Assembly (NCBI GenBank): GCA_934047225.1
Contig: OW204005.1
Span: 17,368,396 to 17,432,395 of the forward strand
Length of the DNA: 64,000 nt
Direction: 5' to 3'
DNA from: Ypsolopha sequella
Lineage: Eukaryota; Arthropoda; Insecta; Lepidoptera; Ypsolophidae
Shown here: positions 18,750 through 30,700 of the stretch, one piece after another
Layout of the letters: each line of letters opens with the position of its first letter
How positions within the stretch are numbered: the stretch's first letter is position 1
Translations under genes and position numbers: made by a program
Notes under the pieces: model-generated
The model's database searches: none
What the model was told of the DNA's origin: nothing
What the model saw: only the letters and a program-made list of their open reading frames with translations

Positions 18750-21700
18750 CTGGAAGTACATTATTTAATTATCATTACAGAACATCATTAAGAGGCTATG
18801 CGAATTTTATTTTTTTTATCACAAGCGAAAAATCGCGCAGTGCGAGAGGGGCGGATTCAGGGCTAAAGGGGAAAAAGTTGGTTTTATATTTTTATTAAAA
18901 AAACTAAAATAGCTAGCAAAATTTCAAATATCAAATCTCTACATATTGTTGAAATACACCTAATAAAATATGTTTGTGTTCTGTATATGGTTCCTATTCG
19001 TCAAACGAGGAGAAAAAGTGTGTTTGAAGGCCTCATTTCAACAATTATTTCTATCGAGGAAAATATATCCAAACAAGTTTTCCACTTTCAAAACCCTAGA
19101 GTATATAGTCAAAATGCATATACCAGAAATTTATTAAAATTTTCTGTGTATTTCATGAAATATACAGAAAAGAAACACCTGTATTTTTTTCGCATATCGC
19201 CTTAAGGGCGCACCGAGCGTTTGCCTTTGTCTGTCTTTTTCTTTACGTGTAAATAGTAAAGAAAAAAAACAAACTTTTGCACTTTTTCAATGTTCTTCGT
19301 TGTTATTTTCATCATATTGTTCTTAAATAAAAAACTATCGTGTAGAAACGCTCCAGTCATATATGAACTTTATTTTAGTTAGTGAATCATAATACGAGTA
19401 TCAAATTACTTATTTATATAAAAAAGTAGGGAAATAGAGGAAAAAATTACTCGAAAAGAGATATCTTTGCGAATTTATTCTATCGAGCCAACTTTATCAA
19501 ATTGTGTTTCCATCGTGTATACATACCTACATTCTAGTATATATACAAAATAATACCAATATACTTCCCTAGATTTATATTTAATTGTTTACTACTTCAA
19601 ACAAGGGTTATAAAAACGCGTTTGTATGTGTAAAAAGCTCGGTGCGCTCTTAAGGCCTGGTCCATGGTACACAACAATCCTATTGTGTGATTTTGAATTT
19701 GATTATATTGTCAGAAAATCTACATTAGAGCGCTCGTTTCGCACGCATAATCAGTCAATTTTCGAGGTATTTCTGGATTTTCCGAAAAAGTATTTGTGGT
19801 AGGAATTTTTTGTCTTGACAACGGAAAACGGGTGCGTCTCTGCTTCCGCCAACTGACGTCACACGTCACTCCTCTCATTTTTATAGCATGCAGTGTTTAC
19901 CTGTTATTGGAGTTACACTCTATTCCTACTGTACGCTAGATTAATTGTATGTTGTTAAGTGTATCATCTGTTGGTAGACCAAATAAATAAATAAATAAAT
20001 AAATAAATAAAATAAACCATGTTTTCGTGTTATAGCAGAAATTTCAAACATTAAACTCAAGCCGCTTATACATAAAACGTAATTATAACTTAAGGCGTCA
20101 TTTTAAAAATAAAATCGAGTGAAATGTGTCCAATTAGGCAACTGTCTTGACCACGGAAAGATAAAGTTCCAAAAATACATGTCTGTGACTTTAACATTAA
20201 TCAGGTAAGTAGTTGACTCAGCATATTTAAGGTTAAACGTCGGTCGCTTAACTAAAAGTGCACAATTTAACTTTGTATTTCTTGTTAAAATTGAAAAAAA
20301 ATTTGGTATGTGGCAGTTAACACCAATAGTTTAGTATGATTGAGGTTTATAAAGCATGGGTTTGTAATTTAATGCAAAATTAGCCATGATCTGGTTGAAA
20401 CCAACTTAAAATGCTGTTTTAACTTTGTTTGGAGCAGATCATTTCAAACTCATGCTTTATAAACCTCATTAATACTGAACTATTGGTGTTAATTGCCACA
20501 TACCGAAATGTTTTTCAATTTTTAACTTCTAAACAAGAAATACAAAATTAAATTATGCACTTTTTGCTAAGCGACTGACGTTTAACCTTAAGCAAAAATC
20601 CTTAAAATACCAAAGGCAATGCCTTAATGAACCTCACTACCAACGCCAGAATCTGATAGCTGATGAGATGCATGAGATGGCATGTTAGGCGGGCGTCGCA
20701 CAACGATAAACCTGAACGCAGCCATGGGCTTCAAACGTCAAAATGAAGCCAATTACGAACGCCACCGAGTTACTACGCGGTAGACCCCTAGATTCGTGAC
20801 CAATATTTCGTACAGATTTGTACGATGTCCAAATTATTTATTTATTTAATTATTATTTACATAAAAGTACAGCTTTACAGATAATTCTATTACGCTATAC
20901 ATTTCAATTATTTGAATAAACATTAAATTATCAGGTACACATAAAACATAATAATAATTCAAAATATAATTAGGTTATACTTTTTCTTGCATCTTTCTCA
21001 CATAACTCCAAGCATTCACGACGATAAACATCCATCAAACTATCAGCAAAAAAATCACACTATGGTTTTGCTGACGGTAGTGTGTTTTATAAATGTTTAT
21101 TTGAATGGATGATATTTATAGGGTGCTAGCTTTAGCCAGCGGCTTCGTTCGCGTTGAAGTGCCTTTAAAAACTTTTGTCGAAAGTTTTCGGCTTAGCCAA
21201 ATATTTCAAAAGTTTAGATGAGCCCTGCCACCTAAAATCTATTGCATTGTTTTTGAATACGTGCGTTAACATAATGCCGACGCGCGCACACTTATGAGTG
21301 CGCAATCTGTCTACCTACGGTCAGCAAACTGATCATTCTACTAAAGTTGTTAAAATTACTAACTTTAAGTGCACTTAAGGCGTCCAACTATCACTGTGTT
21401 CAGAAGAGCACATTTAGTACATATTTAGTGTACAAGTATGTATGTCTACTTTTTATTATTACTTCTCTTTTTTCAATCCGATTTTTCAATACATGATATA
21501 TCTAAGTACTTTGTAAAAATGATGTTTTATGTGTACAATAAAGAATATGAATATGAATATGAAAAGAGCACTGATTCCAAACGTGTGAGCGTCACTCATT
21601 TAAAGGTGGAAACATTTTGGTGCTGTCATAGTACGGTAAGGGCTTATCTTTACTTTTGAAATCTTTGGGCTTAGCGGTGATTTAGGAATACAAGTTACAA

Positions 21701-24700
21701 CAAGTAAGTTTCTTTGTAGTCTCTTTGTAACGTACCGTCGCTACTATTGTTGCTAGGGACATGCGCATCTCTCAGTCTCGGCCGTCGTCGCCAGTATCGG
21801 AACTCCCGCGGCAGAGTGTATGAGCGAGGCAGCGATATCTGAAAATATTATACAATAGTAGTTTATGCTACAAGGGCGCAAAGGAATAAATTACCAGGAC
21901 GATTTAAAATACGAGCGTAGCGAGTGTTTTAAACGTAACAGAGTAATTTATATTGCTTTTACGCCCGTGTATCATACTACGTTTTTCAATGCATAGTGTG
22001 AGGAAATGAAAACAAATATAATCTTGTGAACTTTAAATTATAATTGGCTCAAAAAGACTGTATCCAGAGCCGTTAAACAGTGTAAAAAAAGTATAACATC
22101 TATGGTACACAGGAAAGTCAGCAGGTTAGCCAACCATTGTAAATAAATAAAAAAAATAAATAATATAAAGCCCTAGGGCCAAATAATCGACTTTTTGTTC
22201 GGTTTTGATGCATAAAGTGAGCCTTTACGAGCACATGCATTGAAAAATTTATTTAAATACTCATTCCATCCACCAGCCCGTATTCGTCCACAGCTGGACA
22301 TAGCCCTCCCTCATATTACGTCACTCTTGACGGTCCTCAGTCATCCTCATCCAGCCCGCCACCCGCAACGTCCTTCAGACCGTCAGTCCAGGGGGCACGA
22401 GGGCGGCCTACGCTACGTTTTGCAGTACGTGGTCTCCATTCCAATGCCTTACGGCTCCAACGGTTATCACGTCGGCGACAAATATAGCCAGTCCACTGCC
22501 ACTTCAACTTATTGATTCGGCAGGCTATGTCGGTCACCTTCAATCTCTGACGGATATCTTCGTATTATTAGAGTGAATTACAAACTAGAAAAGATCAATC
22601 AGAAACAAACCCAAAGACAAGAATTTGAAAAAAATCCCCGGGTCAGAATTCGAACCTGCGACCTCTTGTTATCAAGACAAGCCCGGCAAGACAAACCCGG
22701 CCCGCGGATTTTTTTCAAATTCTTGTTTTGTCGTCTGCAACAACGTTATTTTACAAGGCTATTTCGAAGTCCGTAGATCTCACCTGACTATCGATGTCGC
22801 TGGGCGGCCGCGGCGTCTCCCGCGCCTGCTCCGGACTAGACTCCTCGCCGCTGCTACCTCCGCCCTCCTCCTTCCTTCTGTTCCTGAACAACAATACGCC
22901 GCTGTAAAAAGCTGAGTTGTACCATATACTAAGTATTACTACGTATAGACCAACAACTCCCATACATCAAGGCGTAGCAAATTTTTTACGCGCCCTTACA
23001 ACACTAGGTGTCGCCAAGTGTTGCAAATAAGCATGATTTGTTTAAAGGCTGACCAAGAAAATAAAAAACCTCGCCATATTGGGGAATTAATTTTTTAACT
23101 AATTTTTCAATGCAAGTGCTCGTAAAGGCCCACTTTTGATGCATCAAAACCGAACAGAAAGTCGATTATTTTGCCCTAGGGCTTTATTATTTTTTTTATT
23201 TTTATTTATTTACAATGGTTGGCTAACTTGCAGCCTTTCCTGCGTAACATAAATGTAATACTTTTTTTTTCACTGTTTAACGGCTCTGGGTACAGTCCTT
23301 TTGAGCCAATCATACTTTGAAGTTCACAAGATTAAATTTGTTTTATTTCCTCACACTATGCGTTGAAACACGTAGTATGATACACGGGCGTAAGAGCAAT
23401 AAATCGTCCTCGTAATTTATTCCTTTTCGCCCTTGTAGCATAAACTACTATTTTCTACTGGCAACCTCAACTTTAAAACGTCATTATGTCGATTGCTGTC
23501 AAAGTGTGGTGTTCTTTTTTCGTGTGTGCTGTCAGAGTGTTGCAATCATAAAATAAAAATCATAAAAGCAAATGAGCAAGTTTTTTATTTTCCTGGTCAG
23601 GGTTTAATTGGCTGCATGTAAACTCTCATGGTTACCAAGTAAACACGTGGCTGTACTTTTTGATGGATGGATGGAAGTTTATGTGAAGACAGCGTAATTC
23701 TTGTCTGTGCTGTATATGAGAGGGTAAATACGCTGCCGGGAACATGTTTAGTTATAATCTCTCATGACAATATTCCCTAAAAAAAAACTGGTTTCGCCTA
23801 TGAATAGTACTCGTCTAAACGAAAAAAACTAAAAAGCGGATTTTCCATAGAAAAAGACTCTAGTGGTAAAATTTGTTCATAGAGTATCTATCTACGTTAG
23901 GTGTTTTAAAAATTTCGGGTTGGAAATACATGTGAAGGAAATTAAATTTCCAAACACGTTACTTTTAACATAAAAAATTTAATCAAGCAACTTTTTGGAG
24001 ACATTTAACCCGCCACTGGTGATGTGTATTTGACTTACATTATTGGTGACACCGGTCTCAAGCACCGGGGTTTTTGAATATAAGTTTTTCTATAATTTAC
24101 TGTTCATTCTACTTTTCATTGGAAAGTTTACAAAATTAGATATTTTTTCTTCAATAAAACATAGGTATTTCATAAATCAAATCTCTTTTTTTAACATTAG
24201 ACAATTGTTCACGCCACAAGCGTGACGCACGCGCATGCGCATGAGTAGTCTCGCGCCGCAGCGACTCGCGCCGGGGGACTTGTGCGCCGGCGCTTGCCTT
24301 CTCTTGCGCGGCGGACGTCTCCCGAAACACACGTGTGCACACTCGCGCCGCCGACACGCCGATAAATCTCGCGTACCTTGTGCTCATACCAGTGTCGTGT
24401 TCACATTACTCCAACCAATACATCCTGCTCATCCCTGGCCAAGACCAGCTCAATCAGCCCAACAAGGAGGGACGCCACGCGGTGCATTAGCCGGCCCATC
24501 CAGAACCATCCAGAACAAAGGTTAGTTCACTCACGTTTCTTCCACAATTCTCCCGTGTCACCTCATCCATTTTCCCTCAAATCCCATCTGCTCTGCATTT
24601 CATGTACTAGCGTGTACAACAATATTTTTGGATGCATTAAAATTACAAGGTATTTAAACAATATTTTTTGAACTAAAAGATGTCGCAACGATCTTAAATA

Positions 24701-27700
24701 TTTAACGAAGAAATCAGCCTTAGTTAGTTTTATGACGTTGGAAACATAAAATAAAGAAACATACATGGTAATACTTCTACCAAAAACAAAAAAAAAAAAC
24801 TGAAATCACTCATCTTCAACGTGCTCAAGGCATACATATTTTTTACATTTATGGCAAGAGAACGGTAAGGGGTGTGGAATAAGGCAGCTACTCGAAATCG
24901 CAATGTAATTCGATGAACGGTGAAAAAAATTATAGATTTTTTCGAACTACCCGGTCTCACAGACATATAACGTCACCAGTGGCGGGTTAAAGTCTATAAT
25001 TAGTTTAGCACATGACAAGTAAGAATAACGCAATGTAAATATGTACTCACATATTGTAAGGCGCCGGCGCACCCCAATGACAGCAAACCTGTCTGTTACA
25101 CCCCTCCAAGTAATGTGGAGCCAACAGGATCTCGGGAGTGCGACATCTTTGCATCTTCCTCATTTGTTCCAGTTTAATCTTCGCATGGAGCCCCGGATAC
25201 GGAAACAGCCTGTCGCCATTTTGTGCATACGCCGGATTATTCGGTTCCGTATACGTCCTTATATTGTCTATGCCCTGCACTGTTGCTAACGCATTTTGTA
25301 ACGCCGTTACATATTCGTCTTTGCTCTCGTATTTGTTATAGATGTTTTGGTTGTTATTGTCGCAGTAGCCGGAATACTCTCCGACTTGTCGGGAATCTTC
25401 GAAAATGCCGCCATTTTGTAAAGGTAACCTCGGTTTGTCTAATGGCGACTGCGTGGGCCGCTCGTACGAGTTGCCAGCAGATGAGACGTCCGCTGCATAC
25501 GCTCTCGGACTACTGTTTAGAACATTTCTAGGACTGCTGCAACTATTAGTCTCATAACTTCTAGTCTCTCCTATACCTAAGTAATTTGTTCTTAATGTGG
25601 TTCTATTTACAGCGCTTTTACTCGTCGGATTATCGTAAAATGTTCTTGTATTCTGACCGTACAAGCTTCTATTTGGTAATCGAATTTTCAAGTCGTCGTT
25701 TGATGTGTTATCGTTTGAGTTTTGGAAGTCGTATTGTTTGATTTCGGTGTAAGTTGGATACATGTTGCAGGTGTGGGGTAGGACGGGGTAATTTTGGTAT
25801 GAGTGGGTCATTTCTATGCTGGGCCAAGTGGGGGGTTCCGCATGTGTTTTGGCCCTAGGGATGGGTTGTCTTTGTAGGCTGCTGTATATCTCCTCGGCGG
25901 CTACGGGCGTGGTTTTGGCTAGTTTCCCTTGCTTTATCTCTTCCTCTATAACTCTCAGTTCAGCTAATTGTTTTTGTTTCTTCTCTTGTAGTTTCTGTTG
26001 TATGTTGACGCGGGAGCCCACGCTGGAGCCCTCGTTCTCTGATGAACCGCCCTGGGGATGTGAAAAATCGGAATTATTGCCAAGTCGGTCGAAATACGTT
26101 CAGAGGTATCTTTACGCGCAAACCTCCATACAAACCCTGGAAAATGGAATGATATTATAATATTTTAGGCCGAGTCCATCTATGTTTAAATAAAAATCGT
26201 GAAATTTGATTAATACAAACAACAACAAACCCCTAAAATACATAAATTTATCGGTTTTTTACCAAAAGTGTAGCCGAATGTGCTTTTATTGTTTTTAGAT
26301 TAAAATATACATCGAAAACGTTATCTAGATTAATAATAACCAAAAATAATGTTTGAAAACGTCCACAGTCTTGCGAAAAGGTTGTTTCTCCTATTTTGCA
26401 TCCGCGACGAAATCGGCACGATTGTATTGTCCTCGCAAGTTTCATGGAGCGTGCACCTTATAGCGAAATGAAACAGCAACATTTGGCCACGCCCACAACT
26501 GAGTTGGTCGCGTCATGATGTCTGTTCTTAAACGTTAGAATCAATAATTGCTATCTGATAAGATCTTTAAAGTATATTGTTTTTGTGAGAAGGACTGTTT
26601 CTGACTTTATGTGTATTCTTATTTGTTTTAGTTGATTGTACCATTTTGTGTTTGTGTTACTATCTTTAATTATTGTAATTGGTTTGTCCGTTTTAATTAA
26701 AGTAAATAAATAAATAAATAAATTGTTATATATATATACAATTTATACAATTTTATTATACAATTTATATATATATATATATAAACATATTTTCAATGCA
26801 TGTGTTCGTAAAGGCCCAATTTTATGCATCAAAACCGAACAGAAAGTCGATTATTTTGCCCAAGGGCTTTAATATATATATATTTTTTAATTTATTTACA
26901 ATGGTTGGCTAACCTGCAGCCTTTCCTGTGTACCATAGACGTTATACTTTTTTTACACTGTTTAACGGCTCTGGATACAGTCTTTTTGAGCCAATTATAA
27001 TTTAAAGTTCACAAGATTATATTTGTTTTCATTTCCTCACACTATGCATTGAAAAACGTAGTATGATACACAGGCGTAAAAGCAATAAATTACTCGGTTA
27101 CGTTTAAAACACTCGCTACGCTCGTGTTTTAAATCGTCCTCGTAGCATAAACTACTATAGTGTACACGTATGTATGTCTACTTTTTATTATGACTTCTCT
27201 TTTTCAATCCGGGTTTGCTGGAAGAAATCTCTTTTTAGAGATAAGCTCGCCTATGTACATGATATATCTAAGTACTTTGTAAAAATATATGAATGTTTTC
27301 AGGTCGGTCGGTCTTTTTTTACTTCATATAGAGCACTTACATGATGGTTATGGTTGACGGGCAGCGGTCGTCTCCAGAAGGCGGCGGCGGAGGCAGGGGC
27401 TGGCGGCGCGGGCGGGGGCGGCACGAACGATGTCGGCTTCTTTTTTTTCCGACCGTTCGCTGCACTGTCGATAGTAATTAATTATGTTATGTGAGTTTTA
27501 TTTTTTTTAAATTTATTGAAAAAGGCGTTACTTTGCGGAAGTCCATCATAAATTTGTGGATATATTAATAATTTGCAAATAGGTAATTTGATTTTTCTGT
27601 CGAGCGGTCGGGCGGACTACACATCCCGAGGATGCCTCGTTTAGAGGCGAAACACGTGTCGATAAGTTTTCTTGCTTGTTATTTAAGATTGCTTTATTTT

Positions 27701-30700
27701 GTGCTCGTACTGCTTGCTTTGCTTGTGCATGTTTTATGCGGGAGGGCGGGCGGTGCTTGAGTCTGCATTTTGAATAGCATGGTAGGGGTATTTAGCGGAA
27801 TATTGCAAATTATTAATATATCCACAAATTTTTATTTTTTTGTTCGTATGGTCGAGTATTATCGCCAGTTTCCGGCTTCCGCAATTTTATGTTAAGACTG
27901 TACCTGAGCCTAGAGCATGACCAACTCCAGGCTATCTATGATTCGTTTGAAGAAATTCGGACTCTCCTTGTATTGACAAAAATATATTTGGTTTATCTGG
28001 GAGCACGATAGTGCCCCCCGCCAAGACAAGCCAAAGGAAGCGGGGCACTACGTACCTTTTCTCGAAGCGTTTCGTCATATTTTCGAACCCTCATAGCTTC
28101 GGTAATACTAGAGATACCAAATTCTCAAGATAACATGTAGGAAGCAGTCTTATTAAACTCGATCCGTGTTACTACAAAACGGTGTTTAACTTTAGACAGT
28201 GTTTAAATTTGTTGCTGTTACTCTTTTACAATATGAAAGAAAAGGCGACAACAACAGATTTAAACACTGTCTAAAGTCAAACACCGTTTTGTAGTAACAC
28301 GGGATAACTTTCATTTGTCTAGCTTTTATACTTTGAATGTTATTAATACCTAAAATACGTCGATTTCGTCACTCACTCATTGATGATCATCAAAAATCTA
28401 GGGTACTTCCTGAAGTCCTAGAAAGCTGAAATTTCGTATGCAGTTAATCTTTTCTCTAGGTATCTTACGTCTAAACAATGTTCTAAGATTTATACATTTG
28501 TCAAAAAAATTTTTTGCGCCCTCTTTTTTTTGTTTTCAACGTTCGCTTCAAGAACGCGGTTAAGAGATCAACTTGATTTTTATTTCATTAAATAGGTAAT
28601 AGAAATATGAAGGTATATCACCTAAATTCAATATTTTAACCGACTTCAAAAAGGAGGCGGTTCTCAATTCGACTGTATGTTTTTTTTTTATTTTTTTTTT
28701 TTGGCGTTGTTACTCCATAACTCCGTCATTTCTAAACCGATTTGAACAATTCTTTTTTTGTTTGAAAGAGTGTACTTCCAGGTAGGTCCCATTTTGGGTT
28801 TGGTCATGATCTGATGAAGGTCTTCAGAGATAGGCAGTGGAACTCCTCAGAAAATGACAGCATACCTCTCGAAATTGAGGTAATCGCTTTGTACCTGGGT
28901 GCTGATTACAAGGTATTACTTGAAAATCATCATTCTTCCACCTGACCTTCGATCCTGTCTTCATCACCATATTCACCATAGAACTCCTCAACGGATCAGA
29001 GCACATAACTCGAGATTGCGGCAATCACTGCGTTAGGGTGCTAATTCAAGGGTATTACTTGGAGATTACCAGAATACCCACCTGACCTTCGATCCTGGCT
29101 TCATATCCATAGAACTCCTCAACGGATGACAGCACATAACTTTGGATTGCGGCAATCAGTTTGTGTTATGGTGCTCATTGCAGGGCATTGCTTGAAAGGT
29201 GCCAATGTACCCACCTGACCTTCGATCTTGGCTTCATCACCGTAGAACTCTTTAACGAATGACAGCACATAACTCGAGATTGATAGCAGGAAGCTACTCA
29301 AACATAGCTACTTATACTCACTTGAACTTCGTTTCATATTAAAACCACGTTTGCAAGAACTACCCATATTTCACAATTTAACCCAGCAACACTAAAAAAT
29401 GTGAAATAAAATAAACTTTTAACAAAAAAATAGCAACCGACTTCAATAGTAACAGCAGTCATTCACTAAAAAGTTAATAATAATTATATAAAGACCGATG
29501 GTACCGAAGCAACATTTTTGCCGACTTCTTTCTTCCTGAAACATTATGTTATCTAGAAGTCGGCGTATTTCCTACGATATAGCAACATAAAAACCAATAT
29601 AAGAACGCCGACTTCCAGATAACATAACGTTTCAGGAAGAAAGAAGTCGGCAAAAGTGTTGCTTCGGTACCATCGGTCTTTATATAATTATTATTAACTT
29701 TTTAGTGAATGACTGCTGTTACTATTGAAGTCGGTTGCTATTTTTTTGTTAAAAGTTTATTTTATTTTCCCTACAAAATATTTCAGTATTAGCTAAAAAC
29801 ACACCAATTTGTTGTTTCGCTGCGTGATCACTAGTATTACGCGTCTAAGAAAAAGAGGCCAAAGAGCCAACATATAATCGCCTCTATTAAAAGCAAATAA
29901 AGTCTTTGCCATTAGACTTATTGTGCTGGACGGATAATAAAAAAAGCTGCTAGAGTATGCCATCTTCTTAACACCCTGTGTATATAAAAGTATACACTAA
30001 TTGACTGACTGATCTATCACCGTCCAGACCAAACGGCTGGACCTAGAAACATGTAGGTTCCTTGTGTGATGTAGATATCAGGAAAGAAGTGATTTTAGGA
30101 CATTCCCACAAAGGTCGACAAAAACGAGATTCACGCCAGCAACACTGTGAAGCATTCGCTGTTATAAAATATTTATCTTCAGGGGCTCCACAACGCTAAA
30201 CATCAGTTTTGCATTGGATTCAGTTCCATCAATGTAAATGGTAAAAATAAAAAATAAAATATGGCGTGTTTTTGACTCAATTATTAATTACATTTTATAA
30301 ATAAACATACTTTCAATGTTCTTTTCATTACAATACTTTCAAAAAAGCATGAATTTCACGAAAAAATCGATTCAGTTTCCATATTTCAAAACCGATTGAA
30401 ACGAAACCAATACACGCATATACTTACTAGAAAAAAACATCTTTATTACATAAAGAAATTATAGTTAATGTCCTAATGTAGCTGCGATTTTTAAATAACT
30501 GTAGTTTTGCGTGCGCGGCATCTGATTAGAGCAGGATAGATAGTAAAAAACAGAAGCGTTAGAGCAGGACTGAATTTTAGCATTGTGCAGCCTCTTAAAC
30601 ATTTTCTTACACCATAAATTTAGGTCCCAACCCACGTTAGCATCTGCGTAAAATATTTTGTATTAGAAATCCTAGTTCCTCTTGTAAACCACAGAGGGCG

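Larger units (their letters stand above)
22919..23652. repeat. TAGACTAAG TIR element copy 3, interrupted by a TTAA element
   Basis: 22919-23045 and 23604-23652 match, in reverse, the right part of the full copy at 16367-16794 (CTAAGTATTACTACGTATAG and CCAAGTAAACACGTGGCTGT). The joined outer parts recreate the uninterrupted TGTTTAATTGGCTGC sequence. This intron copy begins 36 bp outside exon 12. Confidence 0.8.

Noticed and set aside
24235..24671. Overlapping frames 24235-24525 and 24378-24671 as a protein gene
   Set aside because: Both arise from a GC-rich segment inside a TTAA element, in different frames, with no recognisable domain.
25041..25531. Plus-strand frames opposite XKR exon 11
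   Set aside because: Shadows of the minus-strand coding exon, which has matching splice sites and phase.
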